In this document: piece after piece, positions 26,389 to 34,880 of the stretch | How positions within the stretch are numbered: position 1 is the first letter of the stretch | Layout of the letters: each line of letters begins with the position of its first letter | Assembly: GCA_038127535.1 (NCBI GenBank) | Contig: JAYPHU010000001.1 | Coordinates: forward strand, 141,006-205,005 | Length of the DNA: 64,000 nt | Reading direction: 5' to 3' | Source of the DNA: JAYPHU01 sp038127535 | Lineage (GTDB): Bacteria > Pseudomonadota > Alphaproteobacteria > Rhodospirillales > UBA2165 | Made by a program: the position numbers and the translations under genes | The notes under the pieces: generated by a model | What the model was told of the DNA's origin: nothing | The model's database searches: none | Seen by the model: the letters and a program-made list of their open reading frames with translations, nothing else

Positions 26389-27664
26389 GCCCGTTGATCT
26401 GGTTGAGCGGCTCAACCGGCTTCATCCCCGGGTCATCGACCTGTCCCTCGGCCGGATTGAGCGGCTCCTCGACAAACTTGATAATCCCCACGACAAACTG
26501 CCGCCGGTGATCCATGTGGCCGGCACTAACGGCAAAGGCTCCGTGGTCGCCTTCATGCGCGCCATGGCGGAAGCGGCTGGGCTCAAGGTCCATGTCTATA
26601 CCTCGCCCCATCTGATCCGGTTTAACGAACGCATCCGGCTAGCCGGCGAACTGATTACCGATGAAGCGCTTCACGGTCTCTTGGAAGAATGCGAGGCGGC
26701 CAACGGCGACGACCCGATCACGTTTTTCGAGATGACCACGGCGCTGGCGTTTCTGGCTTTTGCGCGAGCGCCGGCCGATTTGGTGCTGCTGGAAACCGGT
26801 CTGGGCGGGCGGCTGGACGCGACCAATGTGGTCAAGCGCCCGGCGGCTACGGCGCTCACGCCCATCTCTATCGATCACGTAGGCTTTTTAGGCGACGACA
26901 TCAGAGGCATCGCCGCCGAGAAAGCCGATATCATGCGAAAAGACGTGGTCTGCGCTTCCTCTGCCCAATCCCTGGACGTGGCGGAGGTCATCCGCACCAA
27001 GGCCGATGCGCACGGGGCAAAATTGTGGATGTCCGGCGAAGACTGGTCTTTCCAGACCGGCCCAGATTGCGTCCGGATCAAAACGCCGAAACGGGATCAT
27101 GTGTTTGAGCCGGCGGCGCTTACCGGTTGGTTTCAACAGGCCAACGCGGCCCAAGCGGCTGCTGCGCTGGATGCGGTTTTGGGGTTCAGTTTCGAGAACG
27201 AAGAAATTCAGGCCGGCATGGCGTCGGTGGAATGGCCGGGCCGCTTGGTCCGCCTGACCCGTGGCCCGCTTGTCGAAAGTCTGCCTGACGGTTGGGAACT
27301 TTGGCTGGACGGCGGGCATAATCCGGGCGCGGCGGAGGTCATCGCCGCGGAGATCGCCACCTGGACGGAGAAACCGATCTGTCTGGTCACCGGGATGATC
27401 AACACCAAGGACGCCGACGGATATATAAGCCCGCTGGTGCCGCACATCGCCGGATTGACCGCCGTGACGATTACCGGCGAAGACGCGGCCTTGCCGGCGG
27501 ACGAGGTGGTCGGTGCGGCCAAGCGCGCCGGGATCGATGCCGATACCGCCGAAGACTTCCGGGCCGCGGTTAACGCCATTCCCGGTAAATACCCCAGGCC
27601 CGGCCGGATTCTCATTGGCGGCTCCCTTTATCTAGCGGGCCAAGTGCTGCAGGATCATGGCTAG
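26381..27664 (+). CDS. folC: Folylpolyglutamate synthase/dihydrofolate synthase, CTG start
   Basis: A 427-residue Mur-ligase-like enzyme that adds glutamate to dihydropteroate and folates. The P-loop is VAGTNGKGSV (about residue 46), with TSPHLIRFNERIR near 77, ETGLGGRLDATN near 138 and DGGHNPGAAEV near 312. The nearest in-frame ATG/GTG/TTG is the GTG at 26507, inside the P-loop strand, which would remove a conserved N-terminus (LHPRVIDLSLGRIERLL). The upstream in-frame CTG at 26381, 6 bases after AGGGAG and overlapping the trpA stop, restores the usual family start. Initiation at CTG is inferred, not shown. Confidence 0.88.
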   Translation: MSEPVDLVERLNRLHPRVIDLSLGRIERLLDKLDNPHDKLPPVIHVAGTNGKGSVVAFMRAMAEAAGLKVHVYTSPHLIRFNERIRLAGELITDEALHGLLEECEAANGDDPITFFEMTTALAFLAFARAPADLVLLETGLGGRLDATNVVKRPAATALTPISIDHVGFLGDDIRGIAAEKADIMRKDVVCASSAQSLDVAEVIRTKADAHGAKLWMSGEDWSFQTGPDCVRIKTPKRDHVFEPAALTGWFQQANAAQAAAALDAVLGFSFENEEIQAGMASVEWPGRLVRLTRGPLVESLPDGWELWLDGGHNPGAAEVIAAEIATWTEKPICLVTGMINTKDADGYISPLVPHIAGLTAVTITGEDAALPADEVVGAAKRAGIDADTAEDFRAAVNAIPGKYPRPGRILIGGSLYLAGQVLQDHG

Positions 27665-28655
27665 TATGACTACCTTGCCCAGTCCATCCCTCCGCCGCCG
27701 CCTTGAATCTTTCGAGCCGTCGCCCGAAATGGCCTATGGCCTGATTGCCTTCGCCACATTCCTGTGGGCGTCCAGCGTGGTGATTGGCCGAGGGGTGCAT
27801 ACGGAAATTCCACCGGTCGGCCTGTCGTTCTGGCGATGGGGGGTGGGCGCTCTGTTCCTGCTGCCCCTGGTGCTGCCCGATTTGGGCGCGAAGAAAAAGA
27901 TGATCCGGGGCCACTGGAAACTGATCCTGCTGTTGGGCGTCCTCCAGGTGGGCAGTTCCACCTTCATCATGCTGGCGGTCAATTTCACCACGGCGCTCAA
28001 CAGTGCGCTGATCAACGGCTCCCAGCCGGCCCTCACAGCGGTCGTGGCCTGGATATTGATTCGCGACCAGGTGACCTTAGGCCAGAGCCTGGGTATCGCC
28101 GCCGGCGTGTTCGGCATCGTCATTATCGTGGTTCGCGCTGATCTGGAGGTCATCCTGGGCATGCAGCTGAACCAGGGAGACGGCTACGCGGTCCTGGCCA
28201 TTATCGGCTGGGGTATTTACGCCGTGTTGCTGCACCGTTTGCCCAAGGAATTGGGCGTGACCACCACCTTATTCCTGATCATCGCAACCGGTTCGCTCGC
28301 CATGCTGCCATTCTATGTTTTTGAAAGCCTGGTATTCCGCCCAGTACCCCTGACCGCCGACGTGGTTGGGATCGTCGTCGGTATGGCAATCTTTATCTCG
28401 GTGTTATCGGTTTTCGTCTGGAATGCGGGGGTGCGCTCCGTCGGGCCCAACCGGGCTTCGATCTTTCTCAATCTGGTGCCGGTGTTCGGCGCGGTGCTGG
28501 CGGTGGTGACCTTGGGCGAACGCCTGCAACTGTTTCATCTGGCCGGCGCGGTGCTGGTCTGCGCCGGTATCTCCATGGTGATCCTGTTTAAGCGCAAGGC
28601 CCCACCGTCAGGCGAACCAAATGGTGCGGATCAGGACGGCGACCCCCATAAATAA
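27657..28655 (+). CDS. EamA/DMT family transporter
   Basis: A 332-residue inner-membrane protein with ten hydrophobic segments in two EamA repeats; the first begins FLWASSVVIGRGVHTEIPPVGLSFWRW and the second contains NRASIFLNLVPVFGAVLAVVTLGERL, the typical last-helices signature. Substrates of this family include amino acids and metabolites; none can be assigned. It overlaps the folC stop by 8 bases. Its last 48 bases overlap the end of the opposing TauE/SafE gene. Confidence 0.88.
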   Translation: MASMTTLPSPSLRRRLESFEPSPEMAYGLIAFATFLWASSVVIGRGVHTEIPPVGLSFWRWGVGALFLLPLVLPDLGAKKKMIRGHWKLILLLGVLQVGSSTFIMLAVNFTTALNSALINGSQPALTAVVAWILIRDQVTLGQSLGIAAGVFGIVIIVVRADLEVILGMQLNQGDGYAVLAIIGWGIYAVLLHRLPKELGVTTTLFLIIATGSLAMLPFYVFESLVFRPVPLTADVVGIVVGMAIFISVLSVFVWNAGVRSVGPNRASIFLNLVPVFGAVLAVVTLGERLQLFHLAGAVLVCAGISMVILFKRKAPPSGEPNGADQDGDPHK

Positions 28656-29375
28656 AAGAAAATAGAGCAACAGCCTGAGGAACAGCGGGTCAGGCACCCG
28701 GTGAAATACCCAGGTGCCGACCCGGCTGAAGATCAGCATGGACGGAAATAGGATCAAGATGACGATAAGGATCGCTGGCGCAAACTGGGAGGCTATCACG
28801 ATGGAGATGGCCGAGACGCCTTCCTTGATGAACGCCATTGCATTAAGACTGGCCCGGGTCACCTTGGCGGACGTATCCCGCGCCAGCATGTAGACCACAA
28901 TGGGCGGCCCGCCGATGCCGGCGGCGGTGCCGGTGGTGCCGGCAAACGCTCCGACCAAAAACGAAATAAGTGTGGTTTTTTGGCCGCAATAGCGCCAGCC
29001 GCTCATCATTAAGAGCGCCGAGCCGATTACCAGACAGGCGATGACGATCCGCATGGTGTCCGCTGACACGACGATCAGGATGTAGACGCCCAGCGGCGTC
29101 GCGGCCAAGCTGCCGATGAAGAGCGGGATGATGGGTTTCCATTCGGCTTCCCGCGCTGCGCCGGGAAACATGGGCGTCATTACCATGACATCGATGGCGA
29201 GCCCGATGACCACAGCTTCCGCCGGGATCATCATCAGACTGAACAGGGGCACCATGACGAGGGTGGTGCCGAAGCCGGCAAAGCCGCGCAGGAAGCCGCC
29301 CAGTCCGGCGATCATCAACAGGGCGATCCATTGGCCAATCGTGTAGTCGAGTCCAAAATCGGTGAGCGGGATCAC
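28608..29375 (-). CDS. Sulfite exporter TauE/SafE family protein
   Basis: A 255-residue membrane protein with about eight hydrophobic segments. Family features are the N-terminal GLGGFLRGFAGFGTTLVMVPLFSLMM and the matching second-half GAFAGTTGTAAGIGGPPIVVYML glycine-rich motifs. Relatives export sulfite, sulfoacetate or other organosulfur anions. No linked sulfonate genes are nearby. It overlaps the DMT gene tail-to-tail by 48 bases, so both C-termini are encoded on opposite strands of the same DNA. Confidence 0.87.
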   Translation of the reverse strand: MIPLTDFGLDYTIGQWIALLMIAGLGGFLRGFAGFGTTLVMVPLFSLMMIPAEAVVIGLAIDVMVMTPMFPGAAREAEWKPIIPLFIGSLAATPLGVYILIVVSADTMRIVIACLVIGSALLMMSGWRYCGQKTTLISFLVGAFAGTTGTAAGIGGPPIVVYMLARDTSAKVTRASLNAMAFIKEGVSAISIVIASQFAPAILIVILILFPSMLIFSRVGTWVFHRVPDPLFLRLLLYFLLFMGVAVLIRTIWFA

Positions 29376-29396
29376 TGGGATAGCCGAAGAGAGAAG

Positions 29397-30929
29397 TTAG
29401 GGTGCGGGCGCCAGGATGCCGAGCTCCAGGAACTTAGCGAGCCTGGTATCGCGAAACTTATCAACCGCTTCGGCGATGGCCTGGGCTTCGTTGCCGCCGT
29501 CGACCACCATTTCTCGGCCTGATTCCAGCAGCCGGTTGAAGGCCCAGTCGGCAACGCCGTCCCGATTGGATTCAACCGAGCAGAGCGCAAACAAAGCGTC
29601 CGCCATAGAAACTTCCATACCGATGCCGGCACTACCGCCGGCCAATCCGATGGCCGGTTGGGTCAAAAGCCGTTTCTTGAGATGGCTGAGATTGACCGCG
29701 CCGGTTAAGTCAAACCGGTCGGCGGTAAGTGCGGCTTCGTCCGGCGCGGTTGTTTCGCCGGCGAAAGGCAGAACCTGGCCGCCGGCGGTCAGGAACCGGA
29801 TCGTATCCAGCACCAGCTCGGGACCGTAAGATTTTAGACCATCCATTCCCACCAGGTCCCGGCCTCGCTTAGCCCCTGTCGCCAGATGCTCAAGCACATT
29901 GCCGAACAAATCGGCGGCATAGTTCAGCTCCACATCGCCGAACATCACGGTCCGGTTAAACTGATCCAGCACGCAGGTAAGCCCGAACGGCGTGTCCATG
30001 AGGATGTCCGCCTGTTCGACTTCACTCAGGTTATTGCCGCCTTTGACAAATACGTCCTTGCGGAAGCGCTGGTTGCGGATGAAGTCCCCATGGGTCTCGA
30101 ACTCGATCCGGGTCGTGGATTTTTTCAGCAGGTCATGAAATTCCGCCGGGGCGGCCAGATCGACAAAATTAAGATGGGGAATGGCGCTGCCGGAATAATT
30201 TAATCCCGCGCTCCGCATTTCCGTAGCGACCTGATGGAAGTAATAGGGTTTGACCGCCTCGCCGAAGAATTCATGGGCGACGTAGGTTGTGTCATGCTTG
30301 GCGATCTGATCGACAAAGGCCGCCGCCGGCGGGTTGTCGGCGAAGTAGCCGGCCTTATTGTCTTTCAGAAACTGCAGGAAATCCAAGCCGGCCTGAGCCT
30401 TGGTGCGGGTGTCGCCGGCCGTATCCTTGGTATGATCCAGCACCAAATCCCTGAGCGGCGCTATGGCGGCCCAGCCGGGCAGCGTGTCATAGCTGACATA
30501 GACGATGCCGCCGTCCTTGAGATTGGTTTTCAGAAATTCACGAAGGGCGTCGCGGGCGCCGGGATCAATCCAGCTGTAGACCCCGTGCAGGGTGATGAAA
30601 TCAAACTGGGGCAGCTCGGTCTCCGCTAGGCTGGTGAAATCCAGCTCTTGAAATGCGGCGTTGGCGAGGCCCGCATCGCCGGCGATCCCGGCGGCGCCCT
30701 CGATGTGCTCGCCCATCAGATCGATGCCGGTGAACTCCCCTTGGGGGAACAATTCCGCCAGGATATTGACGCTCACCCCGTTGCCACAGCCGAGCTCGCA
30801 ATAGGTGAAAGCGTCGTCCAGGGGCCGGGGCCGCTGGCCGTTCAGGGCGCAGATATAATTGAGGTAGACCGGGCTGAGTTCTCCATAGAAACCCCAGGTG
30901 TAGGGGGTGTCAGTGACATAACCGCTCAT
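29397..30929 (-). CDS. SAM-dependent methyltransferase with regulatory domain
   Basis: A 510-residue class I methyltransferase. The SAM site is YCELGCGNGVSVNILAELFPQGEFTGIDL (about residues 43-71). The post-I acidic loop FDFITLHGVYSWIDP is near residue 128. The region after residue 220 matches the methyltransferase regulatory domain (MethyTransf_Reg), followed by a C-terminal alpha-helical part. Substrate unknown; relatives occur in surface polysaccharide or small-molecule methylation loci. It lies 90 bases downstream of trxA, separated by a perfect hairpin, so it is likely transcribed separately or by read-through. Confidence 0.8.
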   Translation of the reverse strand: MSGYVTDTPYTWGFYGELSPVYLNYICALNGQRPRPLDDAFTYCELGCGNGVSVNILAELFPQGEFTGIDLMGEHIEGAAGIAGDAGLANAAFQELDFTSLAETELPQFDFITLHGVYSWIDPGARDALREFLKTNLKDGGIVYVSYDTLPGWAAIAPLRDLVLDHTKDTAGDTRTKAQAGLDFLQFLKDNKAGYFADNPPAAAFVDQIAKHDTTYVAHEFFGEAVKPYYFHQVATEMRSAGLNYSGSAIPHLNFVDLAAPAEFHDLLKKSTTRIEFETHGDFIRNQRFRKDVFVKGGNNLSEVEQADILMDTPFGLTCVLDQFNRTVMFGDVELNYAADLFGNVLEHLATGAKRGRDLVGMDGLKSYGPELVLDTIRFLTAGGQVLPFAGETTAPDEAALTADRFDLTGAVNLSHLKKRLLTQPAIGLAGGSAGIGMEVSMADALFALCSVESNRDGVADWAFNRLLESGREMVVDGGNEAQAIAEAVDKFRDTRLAKFLELGILAPAP

Positions 30930-30943
30930 GTCTATCCCCCCAA

Positions 30944-30978
30944 CTATGGAACCCCGCCCGTGACGGCGGGGTTCATAG
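30944..30978. terminator. Strong hairpin between trxA and the methyltransferase gene
   Basis: A 10-base stem GAACCCCGCC/GGCGGGGTTC (30949-30958 with 30965-30974) is extended by CTAT/ATAG across a one-base bulge. It has no T tract on either strand, so it may be a Rho-assisted terminator, a processing site or an mRNA stabiliser after trxA. Confidence 0.5.
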
Positions 30979-31019
30979 AAGACACAAGGCAGCCGGGGAC
31001 AATTACCGGCGTCCGATCT

Positions 31020-31337
31020 TTAGATGACGGATTCAATCCATTCCTTGAGCTTGCTCTTCGGCAGGGCGCCGACTTTCATGTCGGCCACTTCGCCGTTCTT
31101 GAACAGCATCAGGGTGGGAATGCCGCGGACGCCATAGTTCGACGGCGTCATCGGATTTTCGTCGATATTGACCTTGGCGATGGTCATCTTGCCTTGCAGC
31201 TCTTCGCCGATTTCATCCAGCGCGGGCGCGATTTGCTTACAGGGGCCACACCATTCCGCCCAAAAATCGACGAGAACGGGCTCGTCCGAGCCCAAAACGT
31301 CGGCTTCAAACGAGTCGTCGGTTACTTGCTTTGCCAT
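31020..31337 (-). CDS. trxA: Thioredoxin
   Basis: A 105-residue cytoplasmic thioredoxin with the redox site WCGPCK (C30, C33) in VDFWAEWCGPCKQIAPAL and the cis-proline loop GIPTLMLFKNGEV near residue 72. It reduces protein disulfides with electrons from thioredoxin reductase. Placement just downstream of addA is a conserved alphaproteobacterial arrangement. An 87-base gap to addA suggests its own promoter. Confidence 0.97.
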   Translation of the reverse strand: MAKQVTDDSFEADVLGSDEPVLVDFWAEWCGPCKQIAPALDEIGEELQGKMTIAKVNIDENPMTPSNYGVRGIPTLMLFKNGEVADMKVGALPKSKLKEWIESVI

Positions 31338-31424
31338 GTCGGTTTCCTATCGTTGGGCGGCCTTCTCGGACGCCGCCGATTAGATGTTATTACAAATTCA
31401 ATGTATGTTCGCGCTCAAATGCCG

Positions 31425-34400
31425 TCAAGCCGCCGGCGGGGTCAGAAGGGCGCCGTCGAGTTCCATCAGGTGCGGCCCGTCCGTCCAAAGCAAATAACAG
31501 CGAATCGGTCGGTCGGGATAGATCGCCGTTAGCGCCTCTCGGTAGGCGCCCATCTGGCCCAGATAGAGGACGGAGACGTCTTCGGGGCGCGCCGGTGGCG
31601 GGCGGTTGGTCTTATAGTCGATAATCTCGATGGCCTCGGGCGTGACCGCCAATCGGTCGATCTGCCCGGAGATCACTTGACCGTTAAGATGGCCGACGAT
31701 GGGCACCTCGGCACGGGACTCGGGTCCGAACACTCTTGCATGATCGGGATGGTGCAGCACCGCCAACGTTTCTTCGGTGATGGCGGCTTGGGTCTCGGGG
31801 TCCAGTTCATGCGCGGCGCGCGCCAAATACGATTTCGCCGCCTCCTCCCGCTCTCCCGGTGGCAGATCGGGCAGGGTTTGCAGCAACGCGTGGATGATGT
31901 TGCCCCGCTTGAACCGGTAGCCGTCATCGCCGCTCAAGGGGGATTGCACCGCCGGTTCTTCCTCCGTCGGGCGCGACGGGGCAAGGGGCACGGGCGGGGC
32001 GGGTTCATCCGGCGGCGGGGTGTCCGCCCAGGCCGGTAAAGGCGCGCGCGGCTCGATGTCCTGTGTCTCAAAGTCTTCGACTTCATCCAACTGCGGTGAG
32101 GTGAGACGCAAAATCGTGGCGCCATCAGTCTCATCGGCTTCGGCCAGGAACGGGTCTTCTACTTCCTCTGCGTTGCCGCCCAGACCGCGCTTCACCAGAT
32201 TGTACCAGCAGCCTTCTGGCGCGGCTGTCTTGTTGGCCCAGCCGCAGATGTAGAGCCGGTCTTCGGCACGGGTGAGCGCCACATACAACAGCCGACGGTA
32301 TTCCCGGTCCCGCTCCTGCGTAATCCGGGTGCGCTCAGTCTCCGCCACTGTTTCATAAGCCCCGCGGCGGGGCGGCCACAGCATCAGCTCGCCGCCGGTA
32401 TCATCCTTCGGCCATAGCAGTGTGAACCCGGCGCGGGGGACCTGCATCGTGTCCGGCAGGAAAACAATCGGCGCTTCCAAGCCCTTGGCCCCATGGACGG
32501 TCATGACGCGGACGGCATCCGACCGGGCCTGTTCCAAATCGCGCTTCACCTCCGTCTCGCCCGATTCCAGCCAATAGAGAAAGCCTTCCAGGGTCGGCGT
32601 GTGGGAGTCTTCGTATGAAATCGCCAGGTCCAAAAACTCGGAGATCGGGTCCAACGCGTCCGGTCCCAGCCTGTGGAGCAGTTTCTCCCGTCCCCCCAAC
32701 GCGCCCAGGATATGACTGTAGAGCTCAAACGGCGGCATGGTGTCGGCCTGCCGACGCAGCCCGCTCAACAGATCAAACGCGGCCGCCAAGCGTTGGGAGG
32801 CGTCCCGTTTATCGGAAAGCGCCTGCCACAGGGCGCCCGGCCGGTCATAGGCCAGCTCGAACAGGTCGTCTTCTGTCAGCCCGGCGATGGGCCCTTTCAG
32901 CACCGTCGCCAGAGTCAGATCGTCTTCCGGCAGCAGCAACACCCGGCCCAGCGCAATCAGGTCCATCACAGCCATTTGATCGGTTAGCACCATCCGGTCC
33001 ACACCGGCGACGCCGATCTCCCGGTTTTTGAGCGCGCGCACTATCTCTTCGACGATGGGGCCTCGGCGGCGCACCAGGATCATGATGTCGCCGGGCTGGA
33101 TGGGCCGGTTCTTCGACTCCAGCAATTCCTTGTCGTCGATCATGCACTTGATGCGTTTGGCGATCAGCTGGGCCAGCCGGTTTGCGGTCGAGTCTCCCTG
33201 GATGCGCTCGACCGGCGGCTTCCAGGGAATGGTGGCGTCGATCTCCCGGACGTCGACCGGCGGCCAGAGCTCCACCAGGCTCGCCTCGCCGGCGCGCTTG
33301 GGGATGTGTTCCATCACATCATCATCGAAGCTGAGCCCGTCCTTGGCCCCGTCTTGGGCGAAGATCAGATCGACGGCGCTGAGCACCTTGGGCGCGGATC
33401 GGAATGACACGTTAAGATCAACCTCGCGCCAGCGGTCTCTGGCGGCGGGGATGGTTTTGGCGAAATGTTCCCGCATTTCCCGGAAGGATTGCGGGTCGGC
33501 GCCCTGGAAGCTGTAGATGGATTGTTTCAGGTCGCCGACGGCAAAGATGGTGCGCCGGTTGTCGTGGGCGTCCTCGCCGGCAAAAAATTCTTCGGCCAGA
33601 GCCTCGACCACGCGCCATTGTTCCGGGCTGGTGTCCTGGGCCTCGTCGATCAGGATGTGATCGATGCCGCCGTCCAGCTTATAGAGCACCCAAGGGGCGA
33701 TGCCCGGTTTCTGCAACAGCCGCGCCGTTTCCAGAATAAGGTCGTCATAATCGATCAGCGCCCGGCGTTCCTTTTGCCGGCGGTAGGCGGCCAGCAACGC
33801 GTCGCCCAGCCGCAAGAGCCCCGCTGTAGCGTGAGCCGTGGTGGCGGCCCGGGCGCGCAGGTAGGCGGCGTGGACCCGCTCGGCCTCGACAGCGAGGATG
33901 CTTACCACAGCCGGATTATCCTCCGTCAGTTTCTTGGTCATCAGGGATTTGCGGATTTGCAAGTCGCTCTCGTTCCGGGCCGCGGTTAAATAAGCGTCCG
34001 CATAGTCATCGAACGGAATGGCCGAGTCGCCCTGTGGCGTCAGCCAGGCGGTGATCAATTCGCCCCGCCTGATATCCGTCTTGGCGCCGGTCAGCAGAAC
34101 CTCGATAGCCGTGCGGAGCCCGATTTCGTCGGCGTTGGCCGGGTTGCCCGCTTCGGCAAAAATAGTGTCTTCCGTTTCCTCCGGGCTCACGCCGAGCCTA
34201 TGAAACACGCGGCTGACCAGGTTCCCGATCCCGTCCGCCTCGTCGATCAACCTGGCCAGCCGGCCGCGTTCCCGGGTCAGGGTGGCCAGGATTTCCGGAA
34301 ACTTGGATTCATGCAGATGCTGGGTGACCTCGCCGATTGCCATAGCTAGTGGGCTCTCTGCGCCTGTTTGGATGTGCGCCAGTACGGTCTCCCGCGCCTG

Positions 34401-34880
34401 ATGAAGAAGCTCATCCGAGTCCCGCTCATCCATCAGTTTGAAGTGCGGCGTGAGGTCAGCCTCCAGGGGAAAGCGCCGCAGCACCGATTGGCAGAAGGCG
34501 TGGATGGTTTGGATGTTCATGCCGCCCGGCGTGTCCAATACCCGCGCGAACAATTGCCGCGCGGTCTGCATTTGGAACTTGTCGGGCTTGTAGCCCAACA
34601 GAAGCGCCAACTGTTTCCGCAGGCCTTTGTCGGCCATCATGGTCCAGGCGCCGAGCCGATTGGCGATGCGGTTTTCCATCTCCGCCGCTGCCGCGCGGGT
34701 AAAGGTTAGACACAGTAGTTTCTCCGGCGCACTGCCGGCGACCAGCAGGCTCAACACCCGGTCGGTGAGCACTTTGGTTTTGCCGGTGCCGGCGGACGCC
34801 GACACCCAGGCCGAGACCCCCGGATCGGCCGCCCGGCGTTGATTAATGGTGGCCGCTTCGACGGCAGTGATCTCGGTCAC
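31425..34880 (-). CDS. addA: Double-strand break repair helicase-nuclease AddA
   Basis: A 1151-residue subunit of the AddAB recombination complex that unwinds and resects double-strand ends. Walker A is ASAGTGKTKVLTDR near residue 25; the UvrD-type helicase motifs include LIDEAQDTSPEQW near 410, AVGDLKQSIYSFQGA near 450 and VMTVHGAKGLEAPIVFLPD near 790. The C-terminal nuclease motif IEIIDYKTNRPPP lies near residue 1090. GTG 34880 overlaps the addB stop (GTGA) and gives the expected N-terminus (TEITAVEAATINQRRA); the longer frame to 34907 lies inside addB. Confidence 0.95.
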   Translation of the reverse strand: MTEITAVEAATINQRRAADPGVSAWVSASAGTGKTKVLTDRVLSLLVAGSAPEKLLCLTFTRAAAAEMENRIANRLGAWTMMADKGLRKQLALLLGYKPDKFQMQTARQLFARVLDTPGGMNIQTIHAFCQSVLRRFPLEADLTPHFKLMDERDSDELLHQARETVLAHIQTGAESPLAMAIGEVTQHLHESKFPEILATLTRERGRLARLIDEADGIGNLVSRVFHRLGVSPEETEDTIFAEAGNPANADEIGLRTAIEVLLTGAKTDIRRGELITAWLTPQGDSAIPFDDYADAYLTAARNESDLQIRKSLMTKKLTEDNPAVVSILAVEAERVHAAYLRARAATTAHATAGLLRLGDALLAAYRRQKERRALIDYDDLILETARLLQKPGIAPWVLYKLDGGIDHILIDEAQDTSPEQWRVVEALAEEFFAGEDAHDNRRTIFAVGDLKQSIYSFQGADPQSFREMREHFAKTIPAARDRWREVDLNVSFRSAPKVLSAVDLIFAQDGAKDGLSFDDDVMEHIPKRAGEASLVELWPPVDVREIDATIPWKPPVERIQGDSTANRLAQLIAKRIKCMIDDKELLESKNRPIQPGDIMILVRRRGPIVEEIVRALKNREIGVAGVDRMVLTDQMAVMDLIALGRVLLLPEDDLTLATVLKGPIAGLTEDDLFELAYDRPGALWQALSDKRDASQRLAAAFDLLSGLRRQADTMPPFELYSHILGALGGREKLLHRLGPDALDPISEFLDLAISYEDSHTPTLEGFLYWLESGETEVKRDLEQARSDAVRVMTVHGAKGLEAPIVFLPDTMQVPRAGFTLLWPKDDTGGELMLWPPRRGAYETVAETERTRITQERDREYRRLLYVALTRAEDRLYICGWANKTAAPEGCWYNLVKRGLGGNAEEVEDPFLAEADETDGATILRLTSPQLDEVEDFETQDIEPRAPLPAWADTPPPDEPAPPVPLAPSRPTEEEPAVQSPLSGDDGYRFKRGNIIHALLQTLPDLPPGEREEAAKSYLARAAHELDPETQAAITEETLAVLHHPDHARVFGPESRAEVPIVGHLNGQVISGQIDRLAVTPEAIEIIDYKTNRPPPARPEDVSVLYLGQMGAYREALTAIYPDRPIRCYLLWTDGPHLMELDGALLTPPAA

